Assembly (NCBI GenBank): GCA_036023115.1
Contig: JAYKKT010000080.1
Location: forward strand, 6,709,501-6,773,500
Direction of reading: 5' to 3'
DNA length: 64,000 nt
DNA from: Brasenia schreberi
Taxonomy: Eukaryota; Streptophyta; Magnoliopsida; Nymphaeales; Cabombaceae
Shown: positions 37,101-46,891 of the stretch, piece after piece
Layout: every line of letters begins with the position of its first letter
How positions within the stretch are numbered: the first letter of the stretch is position 1
Notes under the pieces: model-generated
The model's input: only the letters and a program-made list of their open reading frames with translations
What the model was told of the DNA's origin: nothing
Database searches by the model: none
Translations under genes and position numbers: made by a program

Positions 37101-40100
37101 TAAAATCAAGGCAAAGAGGGCATGTTACAAATTACATTATGCTAAGAAAACTAGTGAAACTTTAGAAGCTCATAAGAAAGCAAAGAAGGAAGCGCAAAGG
37201 CCGTGAGTGAAGCAAAAACTAAAATTTGGGATGACTTATATAAAAAACACAACTCAAAAGAGGGTGAAAGAGATATTTTTAGGATAGCTAGGACTAGAGA
37301 TAAGAAAACTAAAGATCTTAATTATGTTAGATGCATAAAAGACGAGGATGAAAAAATTCTAGTGGCAAATGATGATATAAGAAATAGATGGAAAAACTAT
37401 TTTTATAATCTTTTTAATGAAAATAAAGATGTTAGTATTAGTTTAGGAGATTTAGCCAAGTCAGAAAAGTATATAAACCACAATTTCTACCGACGTATTC
37501 AAAAGAATGAAGTCAAAGAGGCTCTTAAACATATGAAGAGTGGTAAATCGGTAGGACCAGATAATATTCCTATAGAAGTTTGGAAAATAGTAGGAGAAAT
37601 AGGAATCACTTGGCTCACAAGACTATTTAATGAAATATGGAAAAACCAAAAGATGCCCGAGGAATGGAGAGCAAGTACACTTATACCCGTATATAAGAAC
37701 AAGGGAGACATTCAAAATTGTGCGAATTATCGAGGTATCAAGTTAATGAGTCATACTATGAAATTATGGGAAAGAATTATCGAACGTAGGTTAAGACAAG
37801 TATCAAGTACAACAGAGAACCAATTTGGATTTATGCCAGGTAGATCTACTATTGAAGCGATTCACCTTTTGAGACGTCTTATGGAATATTTTAGAGCAAA
37901 AAAGAAAGACCTTCACATGATATTTATTGATCTAGAAAAAGCTTATGATAGGGTACCGAGGGAGGTTCTTTGGAGAACTTTGGAAAAAAGAGGTATCCCA
38001 TTGACATATATTAACCTTATAAGAGACATGTATGATGGTGCAAAAACATGTGTGAGGACTCATGAAGGAACGACAGACTTCTTTGAAGTTAATATTGGGT
38101 TACATCAAGGATCAACTTTAAGTCCATACTTATTTATAATGGTGATTGATGAGTTAACAAAACATATTCAAGATGAAGTACCTTGGTGTATGTTATTTGC
38201 AGATGACATTGTATTAGTGGAGGAGTCTAAGGAAAAAGTTAATAGAAAATTAGAACTATGGAGAGAAACATTAGAAAACAAAGGCCTCCGACTTAGTAGA
38301 ACAAAGACCGAATATATGGAATGTAAGTTTGATCATTTGGCTACTTCAGAGGACATAGAAATTAAAATTGGCACACATTGCATTCCCCAAAAGGAAAGTT
38401 TTAAATACCTAGGGTCAATTTTTCAAAGTGATGGAAGAATTGATGGAGATGTTACACATAGAATTAATGCTGGTTGGTTAAAATGGAGAGGAGCATCAGG
38501 TATTCTTTGTGATAAGAAGATACCATTAAAATTAAAAGGTAAATATTATAGAACAGCAGTTAGGCCTGCCATGTTTTATGGTTCTGAGTGTTGGGCAGTT
38601 AATCATCAACATGTACAAAAGATGTCTGTGACAGAAATGAAGATGTTGAGATGGATGAGTAGTCATACAAGAAAAGACCGTATACATAATGAGGTTATTA
38701 GAAACAAATTAGGAGTGGCACCAATAGAGGATAAAATGAGAGAACATCGTTTAAGATGGTTTGGACATATAGAAAGAAGATCAAAAGAAGAACCTGCAAG
38801 AAGGTTAGAAAAACTAAATTTGGAAAGTATTAAAAGAGGTAGAGGACGACCACAAAAGTGTTGAAAAGAAACAATAAAGAATGATCTAGCTTATTGGGAG
38901 TTAACTGCTAACATGGCACACGATAGAGATCTGTGGAAACATAGAATCCATGTAGCCGACCCCGTCTAGTATGGGAAAAGGCTTAGTTGTTGTTGTTTGT
39001 ATTATAGAAATTACTTGCAGTGGGCAAGATCTATTGAACTTTCAGTGTTAGAGGAAAATAGGAATACCTAACTAGAGAAATCCCCACACACAACACTATT
39101 AATCTCTCTTACTCAGTGGCATAGGAAAAATGCTTTGGTAAGTGCCTAGTTAATTCAGTTGATGATACCTTTTATTGCGAGTACATTTATGTTCTTAGAA
39201 TCAGGCCATGAGATTTGCCAAGCTATCAAGAAATACAAAATTATAGACAGGATTCGCAAATGCAAACAAGGAGGGAGAACGGTAAGTGAATATTATGCAG
39301 ACCTTTGAGGATATAGGAGGAACTGAATTTTTATTCGAAAATGAAATATCAAAACTGCACGAAAGAGAGAAATGAGAAATTTGAAGAAAGAAAAGTATTT
39401 GACTTGTTATAAGACATCTCCTTGGACTTTGAGGTTGTGAAAAACAACATCCTAAGTAGGGAAGAGATTCCCTCACTTGGCATAGTTTATACACTACTTT
39501 TGAGAGAAGAAGACAAGCGACACCTTGAGAAAGAAGAAAAAAATAGCAGTGCAGAAATGGTGGCCTTCGTTGAAAAGAATTCTCAACCTACCTATGATTT
39601 AGAGGTAGAATAGGAGGTTATAATGGAAGAGGAAGAGGCAGAACACAACATTCTTCACATGAGAAAGATAGACTCTCGTGCACTCACTGCGGGAAAACCA
39701 TGCATACTAGAGAAATATCTTGGCAGTTGATTGGTCAACCAAATTATAATCAAAATCAGGTATCTAAGGCTTATGTGAGTGACCAAAACGAAAAAAATGC
39801 AATGGAGACAAGTATGAATTCTTTAGTCGAGATAAAGAAGAAGATAGAAGAACTAAAATTAAGACTTGTTGATTTCCAAACAGCATCCACGTCCACTACT
39901 GTAGATCCACAAGCCACCATAGCTTATCCTTTTTTTTGTTTATGACCCAAGGTAACTCTTCTACTTCTAATACACAAATTTGGGTTATTGACACTGTAGC
40001 TATATACCACATGATAGGAAATAGAGAGTACTTTCAAGATTATCATTTGATTCAGGGAGACATTGGTATTAAGATGGCTGATGGGTCAAATACTCTCGTT

Positions 40101-43100
40101 GTCGGGAAAGGGAGTATTATTATATCTCTTGGACTCCTTAAAAACATTTTAAATGTCCTTAATCTATCAATGAATTTACTTTTTATTCAGGCTTTAGCTA
40201 AAGAATTAGAATACGAAGTGATATTTGATTCTACTCACTGTATTTTTCAAGAACTGAAGACGAGAAGAATCTATGATCAGGGTAGCATGAAGAGAGAACT
40301 AACTTTTATGAGGAGGCATACACAGTAGCAGAAGGAACCTCATTACTTGCTGAAAACAGAAAACAAAATTGCTAGTCCATATAGCATGGTTGTTAGATCT
40401 AGTGCAAAAGTCGAACATAGAGCAATTGCTTTGAGAATGTGTGAAGGTTTATGGGTGTTGTCTCTTATGAGTGAAATTGGTTTCAAGGTAACTCCTTCAG
40501 TTAGATTTTATACAATATAGTATAGTTGCCCTGCAGATTGCCTCTAATCCAGTGTATCATGAGCGTACCAAACATATTGAAGTGGATTACCACTTCATTC
40601 AAGAAAAATTATCATTTGAGATATTTGATCTTATCTATGTACGTTCAAAACAACAATTGGTTGATATTCTTATAAAGCCTATGACAACCAACTACAATAA
40701 CACAGCCTTGGACAAGTTGGGAATCATGAGCATTTAAAACCCAACTTGAGGGAGCATGTTGAAGAGATGGGCCACGATCTAAAATCCACTACGTCAATCC
40801 AGTATCCACATGAGGGATACCAAAAAAGTTTCTTTTAAGTTGTAATGTTTATATTATTAAGTAGGGGTAAAATAGTCTTTTAAGTTATAAAGCATATATT
40901 AGTGTAATCCTGGCCATTAGGTCATTCTAAGTAAGAAAGAAATAAAGAGGGTAGCCGCCGACTCCATTTGGAGGGCAGGCAGCCGTTCCAAAGCCCATTG
41001 TGTTTGCTGCACTTTTTATGTTTGGGAGTGCTTGATTTCTTCAACAAAATATATGTTCAAGAAGAAAGTAAAATAAATATTAATATATAAAAGATGAAGT
41101 GAGTATGGGAAAAGGCTTAGTTGTTGTTTGTTTGTTTGTTTGTTGTTATATAAAAGATGAAGTGACACAAAGTAAATAAATATTAATATATAAAAGATGA
41201 AGCGACACTTTTTTTCAAGTGGCTCAAACAACACTAGTATTTTCGTGAAATTATTTATGTATTTTGTTGTCTAAGTCTAAACTTTAGACAACAAATCACA
41301 TTTTTGTGTCCAAAATATCATCCCCGAAGTTTCCAACATATGGATGTGCACATGCACCTAATGTAGATATCAGTGTACGTCAATGCTAACCAATTAGGTG
41401 GAGAGGAAAAATAAACTCATCATTTAATATCATGACAATAATAATAAAAAGCAATACCTTGGACGTTGCACGCTGAGAAAAGAATACATGTACGAGACCT
41501 TTGGAAGTGTTGGACAGCACCAATTCCTTGAATGCCTTGTTTTCCTGGCATCAAATGTTACATTTAAACTTAAGAATTTGGACATATTAACAAGGGCACA
41601 ACATACAGCAACAAGTAGAAGATCAAACTAATGTTCCAACAACATCTATCAACATACTTTGAGAACACCTGCATAGCCTCCAAAAACAATACCCTCCTCT
41701 ATTACATCGAGACAGGCATGGTGCTGCGGCAGATTCTTAGCATTCTGTTTAGTCCGTTGCCTAGCTGCATTTATTATCTGGCGTGCTTCAGAAAGAGATC
41801 CAATTCTATCTGTCCTCCTCAAAGAACTCAACCAAGGTTTACGACAATTAGCAATATCTAGCGCCCAAAGTTTAGCTACTTTTAGCAACTCATTGGGAGG
41901 CACAATGGCATCGATAAGACCACACTCTTTTCCTTGTTCAGACAATATTGGCTTTGATGACTGTGAACAGGCACAAGAAAACAAGTGAAACACCTTAGTC
42001 AAAAAATATGTTGAAAACAAGATAAAGTTCTCTGCAATTTTGCTTTTCTCTGAAAAGAAAAAGAGAAAGTACAAACATGAACATCTGTCTCAAAACCAGC
42101 AACTATTCAGGACCTTGAAAACTCTGGACTAGTTCTGCAGTCTGCGGGTCCAAAGTTTGATGCTTCATCACCTAATCTAAGATTTCCCTACCAGAATCCC
42201 GTGTAGAAATACCTCCAAGTCATGGTTATCTGGTTTAACAAATGAGTAGGACTAACATCCTATATAAGACTCTTTTATGCACCAACTGCTATAGCATTTC
42301 TAGTTAAGACTTAAGAGTTCACTTTATACAGCTCCCTGCTTTTCTAACCAAATAAAGGTGTTCAGTGCAATAACAGTACTATATATGGATGCAACAGAAA
42401 TATTTGGAACTTCTTTTAAACATACATGATCGGCAAATGACTACATGTAGAACCAGAAGAACTTTGACCCTGTTGTAGCCATAAACATAACAGCCTCCTG
42501 CTCATTCAGAGTTGTCTTTTCTGATATCTAATATATAGCTTAGCAAAACTTAAAATTCAATCAACTCATTATATCGAGATAAGCATGTGAAAACAGATGA
42601 GAGAATTTTACCAATTGATTTGTTTCAAGTCAACTACCAAACTGAAGACTCTCTAAACCAGCAAATTTGTAAGACAAGCTCTAGGATAAGATATAACGTC
42701 AAAAGAACTTACAGCATCTCAACTGGAGATTTGAAATAAATGCAACAACAACTAAGCCTTTTCCCCATATAGATGGGGTCAGCTACATGGATTCTTTGTT
42801 TCTACAAAGCCCTATCATGTGTCATGCTATCAGTTAACTCAACACCTATATCATTTTTTATTGTTTCTTTTAAACATTTTTGTAGTCTTCTTCTTCCCCT
42901 TTAAACATTTTCACGAACTAGTTTTCATACCTTCTTACTCGAGCTCCCTTTGATCGTCTTTCTATATGTCCAAACTATCTTAAACAATTTTTCCTCATTT
43001 TATCCTCTATTAGTGTCATCCCTAAGTTGTTTCTAATAACCTCATTATGTATACGGTCTTTGTGACCACTCATCCATCTCAGCCATAGACATTTTTTGTA

Positions 43101-45706
43101 CATATTGATGATTTACTGCCCAACACTCAAAACCATAAAATATAGCATGTTTAATTGCTACTCTATAATATTTACCTTTCAACTTTAATGGTATCTTCTT
43201 GTCACAGATTTGAAATAAATGATAGCAACATCACATCCAAAAGGACAAGACTTAAGGATGATGTTGTTGAGAAGAATGACAATTAAATAATGCATTATGC
43301 ACATGTGTGCAACTTGCAATCTATAATTCACATCCCTCATCAATTTAACTAGAAAACAACTCACCAGCATCATCTCAATAGCTTTTGAAATGCCTACAAG
43401 TCTTGGAAGAAATTGTGTACCTTCAATCACCAAGAAATTCCACCATAAGAAAGACATAAAAAGAAAGAACAAATTGAAAAGAGTTGGTTCCAACAAAATT
43501 AGACGAAAAAACAGGATGCTAGTAAGATATATGGCGCATCAACAGACTCGAGCACATAAATTTACCTCCAAACCCAGGAAGTATCCCAAGTGACAGCTCT
43601 GGAAGGCCAAGTTGGGCCTTTGGAGTGGCAATACGTGCATGACATGCCTGTGACACACAAATTGCACCCAGTATTACATATAGTTTGTGATCCCACATAC
43701 AAAATAGAATGTAATCTATAATGAACCAGTATGTATACCATTGCCAACTCCAAACCGCCACCAAGTGCAAGACCTTGAATAGCTGCTACAGAAGGCTTCC
43801 TGGCATCTGAATTGATAAAAAAGTTTAAACAAAATGAAAACAAGCATCGATGAGAATAGTTTGTTGCAAGCTTGCAAGAAACATTTAAAAGTTCAAACAT
43901 TGTTTTCCATAGTAAATGTGTTGCAAAATACAAATGCCCAAAACAAGCAAAAATTTATAGGATGTTTTGACTCATGATCAAAACCATGAGGCTTCTAAGA
44001 TTAAATATTGAGATCATTCACAAAGAAGAACCTTCTATTTTGTTAATCATGAGGTCAACAGCCACATCCCCAAGGAGAGAAAGATTCCCTGACATGACAA
44101 AAGAATGAAGAATAAATGAATCCATAAGTTAATCAGCTAAAATATAGCCACGAAGATTTTGGCTCCGAAAAGTATGCAAGTGACAACATTTAAAGTCTAG
44201 GGCTTACCAGTCTTTTGGACTTCGGTGAATACGGTAATGTCAAAGCCACCAGAAAACTTTCCCCCCTCACCTTCACGAAACAATGACAAAGTCAATAAGT
44301 ATGTAAATGAGATAGTATGCCAAAATACTTTCGAATAGAATCCGAGATTCTGTAATAAGAGCTATGTTACATAAATAAATCGTTTCACATACCCTTTTCA
44401 CTGATAACACTAACAAGATCAAAGTTGGAAAATACCAGTAACAACAATAGCCTTTACATCATCCCTTGAGTGTGCTTCATTGTACTTGTCGGTTAATGCT
44501 GAAAGGACTGTACTGACAAATATTAGCATCACATTGTGGAGCTGAGAATTAATGGAAGGAAAGTTATCACGAAATTCATTATGTTTTCATAGATCACAAT
44601 ATTGATAAGATTTGATTAATACCAACCAAGAACTAACAATATTGACCACTAGTATTTACCACAGGCATGAGGAATACAGAATCGCAAACTTCAGCTTATA
44701 ATGCATCCAAAAGATGGGTACAAACGCAAGCACAAAGAGAACTTTCTGACAAAACCACCTGAATAGCTCATTGGAGAAGCATACTCATGAATCTCAAAAG
44801 ATTAGATAATGAAAGGGGGGGAATGACTTATTAAACCCGATAACCAATTACAAAAACATCCTGGTATCTAGACAGATCCCAGAAAGTTTCAAACGTCACG
44901 TGATGATATGGTCTATTCAAACCAAAGAACAGAGTTAGGTGCTGATTTCTTCCCCAGAGTATATTATAAGTACATAACTTATATTAGAAGTACATAACCT
45001 TCAAGTGAATTAGACAAGTCCTGTAAAACGAGCTTCCCAGTAAAGGTCGCATAAATATACTGACATTGGTTTTCGTGATATTGTTTCTCTTTCTCATGGT
45101 ATTCCTTTCAACAATTGGTTCTTCCTCATTTATATGGGAAAAGGAACAAATAAATCGGTAAAAGGAACAAGGTAGGCTTATTCTCACACTCACACACAAA
45201 GATGTCTCAGACGCAGCATCACACACGGTCATGTCCTAATTTACAAGATATCATTCGGAAATACCCGTGATCCATCCATGACTAAGCTACAAAGCTCCCT
45301 GCTAAGATTTAGCTTACTCGGAGCTTCATAACCAAAATATAGGCACACGAACTATCCGAGACTCTACCAAATTGAACTCATTTCCTCATCACAAACGAGA
45401 AATTTCGACTTTTTGATTCGTATCCACGGACAATTAAAAGCAAGCAAGGAATCGAGAGTGACGGAACACAACCGGTAGAATGATAGTGGAGAGAGAGAGT
45501 ACCCCGGCCAACCAGACAAACGAAGGAAGACAAAAAGCGAGAAAGCAAAAGCAAAAAGGAAGAATTGAAAGATCGCAGAATAAGTAAGACGATGATGAAG
45601 ATGGGAGATTACTGGGATTGGCCAAGGCATTCACGGGGGGATTGCGGATGGTGATGACGGCAACTCCGTCCGCACCGACGTCCATCGTCACCCTCATGCT
45701 TCCCAT
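22132..45706 (-). CDS. AIM1: Peroxisomal beta-oxidation multifunctional protein, 18 exons, 723 aa
   Basis: Exons: 45613-45706, 44436-44507, 44208-44270, 44032-44088, 43739-43806, 43566-43647, 43365-43420, 41658-41960, 41458-41544, 26761-26935, 25540-25661, 24861-25024, 24468-24722, 23837-23958, 23581-23702, 23323-23471, 23040-23178, 22132-22173. They sum to 2172 nt, every phase fits and there is no internal stop. The N-terminal enoyl-CoA hydratase has both catalytic glutamates, E115 (GGGLELAM) and E135 (GLPELSLG). The NAD-binding dehydrogenase has GGGLMGAG (315-322) and the His445-Glu457 pair (VGAHFFSPAH, LLEVVRS). The protein ends SRM, a recognised plant peroxisome signal. It would hydrate 2-enoyl-CoA and oxidise 3-hydroxyacyl-CoA in beta-oxidation, a route also used for jasmonate and seed-oil breakdown. 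Length and features such as [14 protein letters not shown] favour the AIM1 type over MFP2, but the subtype needs a tree. Intron 9 is 14.5 kb because of retrotransposons. Confidence 0.95.
23536..23579. repeat. (C)n(CA)n(GA)n microsatellite at the MFP exon 15 donor
   Basis: On the minus strand the donor of MFP intron 15 (GAAAAG|GTCTCTCTC) runs directly into the CT repeat, then GT repeats and a G run. Length change here would alter sequence beside the splice site. Confidence 0.9.
25265..25390 (-). mobile_element. tRNA-derived SINE-like sequence (copy 4, most diverged)
   Basis: On the minus strand it has the box-A-like GAGCCACAATTTGCC and the box-B-like TTGGGTTTGATACCTGC, then CTCCAGCTTGCCCATAAAACAG. 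It lies in MFP intron 11 in the same orientation as the other three. Confidence 0.5.
25830..26114 (-). mobile_element. Inverted (twin-primed) RTE LINE insertion
   Basis: The left part (25830-26041) is the LINE 3' end on the minus strand, with CAA-repeat tail, ACTAGACGGGGTCGGC and the end of the RT frame. The right part (26042-26114) is the LINE 5' leader in the opposite orientation (GCCCATGTAAGGGG...TAACATGGATTA), itself with a ~50-bp internal deletion. The whole is flanked by a 16-bp target duplication, TTATGAATGAGAGACT, at 25814-25829 and 26115-26130. This is the structure left by twin priming during retrotransposition. It lies in MFP intron 10. Confidence 0.88.
26936..28713. other. MFP intron 9, part left of the Copia element
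   Basis: No gene is seen. A diverged tandem duplication of about 175 bp lies at 27780-28080 (shared GAATGCT(T/C)GGTCAATGA, ACTTGGTTGACC and TAGGTTGCA). The open frames here lack recognisable domains. Confidence 0.6.
27780..28080. repeat. Diverged tandem duplication, ~175 bp
   Basis: Two neighbouring segments share, in order, CCATATT, GAATGCT(T/C)GGTCAATGA, ACTTGGTTGACC, TTAGGTTGCA and TTATGAGCA. They are imperfect and carry small indels. No coding role is apparent. Confidence 0.65.
28714..29073 (-). repeat. 3' LTR of the Copia element
   Basis: 360 bp starting TGTTGATTCC and ending CTCCAACA on the plus strand. It pairs with 33587-33946. It contains a perfect 15-bp inverted repeat around TGGCCC (28939-28974) and, on the minus strand, a TATAAAT and an AATAAAG signal. 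Confidence 0.95.
29074..29086 (-). promoter_or_regulatory. Polypurine tract of the Copia element
   Basis: The minus strand reads AACTTGAGGGGGCG and abuts the 3' LTR. It would prime plus-strand DNA synthesis. Confidence 0.88.
29081..32852 (-). pseudogene. Copia gag-pol, multiply broken
   Basis: Domains on the minus strand: gag (32852-32553, [19 protein letters not shown]); half of a zinc knuckle (TCSHCGN) fused by an internal deletion to the post-protease region (32294-31827, IRLANGSH), so the protease Asp motif is gone; integrase (31817-31539, HSDVWSP and FIDDCTRF) continuing 31405-30848, where the usual catalytic Glu in NGV-E-RKN is replaced by Lys (NGVSKRKNK); RT (30256-29879, catalytic YVDD in [10 protein letters not shown]); RNase H (29812-29462 and 29443-29081, [33 protein letters not shown]). 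It cannot make an active polyprotein. Confidence 0.93.
33571..33586 (-). promoter_or_regulatory. Primer-binding site (initiator Met-tRNA)
   Basis: The minus strand reads TGGTATCAGAGCCTAA directly after the 5' LTR. This matches the 3' end of plant initiator Met-tRNA, the usual Copia primer. Confidence 0.95.
33587..33946 (-). repeat. 5' LTR of the Copia element
   Basis: The 360-bp partner of 28714-29073 has the same ends. The internal inverted repeat (33812-33847) has kept 14-bp arms. The target duplication GAGTG follows. Confidence 0.95.
33952..34772. other. MFP intron 9, between Copia and short LINE element
   Basis: No gene or named element is recognised. The sequence is AT-rich with a short GA run near 34556-34569. 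Confidence 0.5.
34773..34985 (+). mobile_element. Short composite LINE-derived element (213 bp, copy 2)
   Basis: It has the same layout as 6777-6988: LINE 5' leader (ACTCCGCCCATGTAAGGG, CCCAAGCCCGGATAAAGGAG) joined to LINE 3' end (CATCTAGTATGGGAAAAGG and TTG tail). The flanks repeat TAT(A/G)CTTCAAAATA at about 34759-34772 and 34986-34999, a target duplication with one mismatch. Matching size and junction in two independent insertions show that the short form itself moves. Confidence 0.9.
35347..35637 (+). repeat. 5' LTR of the deleted Copia
   Basis: 291 bp with TG...CA ends, a TATAAAG box, an AATAAAG signal and the motif GCAGCCGCCGACTC. It pairs with 40757-41046, with scattered differences and small indels. 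Confidence 0.94.
35638..35652 (+). promoter_or_regulatory. Primer-binding site (initiator Met-tRNA)
   Basis: TGGTATCAGAGCCTA follows the 5' LTR without a gap, the standard Copia primer site. Confidence 0.95.
35833..37098 (+). CDS. Fusion frame: Copia gag start joined to LINE endonuclease
   Basis: The 421-codon frame starts at an ATG 195 bp beyond the Copia primer site. Its first ~33 residues ([13 protein letters not shown]..., ending LDYRNYYDN) are Copia gag. From 35933 it continues in frame into the nested LINE, through rearranged leader and then a complete endonuclease: [33 protein letters not shown] and TQHRLL. Unlike copy B there is no frameshift at the GREILNFA position. It ends where CAA has become TAA at 37099, before the RT. 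Such a product would be transcribed from the Copia LTR if at all. Expression is unproven, and the joining in frame is probably chance. Confidence 0.8.
   Translation: MAKKEKLKIIENFIIDKSDAFQIMNLKLDYRNYYDNKLHCRPNAGGKEASPRYIAAQEVLKLHCRPNVVKNFQRGSPHFDYGRMRGVRKLVLDNKIRIGSWNIGTLSGKLMEVVDTMIRRKIHILCLQETKWVGEKAKEMEDTGFKLWYSGKEKARNGVGIIINKDLKESVVDIQRYGDRIMTLKLVLGAEVLNIVCAYAPQVGLEDSIKTVFWEELDKVFQKIPQREMICLGGDLNGHVGKEALGYQGIHGNFGYGDINEEGREILNFAMSFDLFIVNTIFKKRDEHLITYKSGLSHTQIDYFICRKKDRACCKDCKVIPGESLTTQHRLLVMDLQIKKWTKKKRVHRVIRTKWWNLKSEKEDIFKQKILQGNVWNYVGTPCDMWNNMAIHIRKVVKDVLGVSKGGVPAQKEAWWWSEVV
35933..39000 (+). mobile_element. Near full-length RTE LINE (copy C) nested in Copia gag
   Basis: It is flanked by a 15-bp target duplication, ATTATAGAAATTACT, at 35918-35932 and 39001-39015. 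It splits the Copia gag frame, which resumes after the LINE as [14 protein letters not shown]. The endonuclease is intact. Three lesions kill the RT: a nonsense change at 37099, a small deletion near 37193 and TGG-to-TGA at 38863. The 5' end is scrambled: the motif ACATTGCCGCCC occurs three times with pieces of leader between them, unlike copy B. Confidence 0.95.
37203..38864 (+). pseudogene. LINE reverse transcriptase (copy C), separated and truncated
   Basis: The 553-codon frame covers the [38 protein letters not shown] and RWFGHIERR. It is cut from its endonuclease by the nonsense codon and deletion upstream. It stops at GRPQKC where copy B reads on with W. The protein core is otherwise well preserved. 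Confidence 0.9.
39016..40740 (+). pseudogene. Copia gag, protease remnant and RNase H tail
   Basis: Gag resumes after the nested LINE and runs through several frames ([19 protein letters not shown]). A zinc knuckle [10 protein letters not shown] near 39675 has lost its last Cys. The protease region (39936-40328) has WVIDTVA where the active DSG(A/T) motif is expected. At about 40380 the sequence jumps to the end of RNase H ([17 protein letters not shown], then [14 protein letters not shown] and [10 protein letters not shown]). Integrase and RT are missing, so the element is non-autonomous. Confidence 0.88.
40744..40756 (+). promoter_or_regulatory. Polypurine tract of the deleted Copia
   Basis: ACTTGAGGGAGCA ends directly at the 3' LTR. 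Confidence 0.85.
40757..41046 (+). repeat. 3' LTR of the deleted Copia
   Basis: This 290-bp partner of 35347-35637 has the same TGTTGAAG start and TTCAACA end. It is followed by the target duplication AAATA. Confidence 0.94.
41103..41147 (+). mobile_element. Minimal 45-bp RTE LINE insertion
   Basis: It contains only the last ~18 nt of the LINE (GTATGGGAAAAGGCTTAG) plus a TTG/TTTG tail. It is flanked by an 18-19-bp duplication, ATATAAAAGATGAAGTGA, at 41085-41102 and 41148-41165. A further diverged copy of this flank at about 41188-41205 shows that the site was already partly repeated. Confidence 0.82.
42743..43205 (-). mobile_element. 5'-truncated RTE LINE in MFP intron 7
   Basis: The 463-bp 3' end of the family in antisense (CAACAACAACTAAGCC, then the complement of the RT C-terminus) is more diverged than copies A-C. 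It is flanked by a perfect 16-bp target duplication, AGATTTGAAATAAATG, at 42727-42742 and 43206-43221. The remaining RT reading is broken. Confidence 0.93.
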
Positions 45707-46891
45707 TGCTCCAGTCGAGTATCAGAGCCTTCTTCAGATTGACAGGAAGCGAGAGAGACAAACCGAAAGAAGAAGCCGGCGGCCGGGACGGAGGAAGAAG
45801 AAAGAGAGGAAGCAACGGAACGGAAGCGAGAGAGACGTGTCACTCACGGAACTTAAACGATCGACGAGCACGGTGCATAGTCAGCTTTCGAAATGCCACC
45901 GTATTTTTCAGAAATTACTAAAAGCCTCGTGATCATGTGACCTCCCTTCTTTGGTTCACCATAAGAAGAGCTCGACCATGAAGATCAAAACTAAATCCTC
46001 TCGAGCTAGAGTTGAGCTCTTTCATGGAGTCAGATGTCAAGTAGCTCGTGAGCAGCTGGTCTCACTTGCACCCCGAAATTTGACACTCCACACACTTGCT
46101 TTGGCCATCCCTCTTGTCTTTTTTATTATTATTTGAGATAGTCCCTCTTATCTTGGTCAACTAAAAGAATTTATGCATTATGTCACACACACACACCCAC
46201 TCGCATTGGCTTTGTTTTGGTGCCATCTATGGAGCGCAAATACCCGTGTTTTTTTTGTAATTTTATAATATGGCCAATTGCTCATCTTTTTCATTCTGCA
46301 GTTCTTGGAGGTTATGTTGTTGATGCCTGGTTGCTACTTGTCTATACCCACGATTAGAATTTCCATATGAGAAAGTATAAAATCTAAAGAGAATTTGGAG
46401 TGAAAATTGAAAGATATCAATGCCAAACTGAAACCGGAAGAGGCGTTTGAGGTCAAAGGTAACTCCAAATCTCTTCTCCTCAAATTCACTCGAACCCAAA
46501 CGGGCCCAGCTTTACACGAAACAAGAAATGATACATGAGAATACTTCATCTTTACCCTCCAGATGGGCACATGGCTTGCATAACCCTTGAAATATCATTG
46601 ACAACAATGGATGGTTGTTATGATGGATTCGGTCTTCAAAGTTTTGCGGAATTAGGAAGAGTTTTCCTTCTGATGGTAGCTTACATTTACCAAAAGTCTT
46701 GAGAACTAATTGATACTTTGGTTCTCAATGCTCATAAGTTTGGCTTGTCTTTCATCTGGTATGCAGAAACAGAAGATTATCCAAACGTGGAATCCATTTA
46801 CCAATAGTTCATGATATAGCTTTGTGCTTTTACAGTGGCTCCTCGCATCTCTGAAATAAAGTGACTGAAAATGGTAGAAGGATCTTCTTGA
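45707..46891. other. MFP upstream region, no gene seen
   Basis: This contains the presumed MFP 5' UTR and promoter, and the 3' flank of the kinase pseudogene. The first 200 bp are purine-rich and contain several CG dinucleotides (GGCGGCCGGGACGGAGG). I could not pick a convincing TATA box. The open frames here show no known domain. Confidence 0.5.

Larger units (their letters stand above)
35347..41046 (+). mobile_element. Internally deleted Copia with a LINE nested inside
   Basis: LTRs at 35347-35637 and 40757-41046 (TGTTGAAG...TTCAACA), target duplication AAATA at 35342-35346 and 41047-41051, Met-tRNA primer site and purine tract are all present. After removing the nested LINE (35933-39000 plus its 15-bp duplication) the element is about 2.6 kb. 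It keeps gag, a protease remnant and the RNase H end, but integrase and RT are absent. It lies in MFP intron 9, antisense to the gene. Confidence 0.94.
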
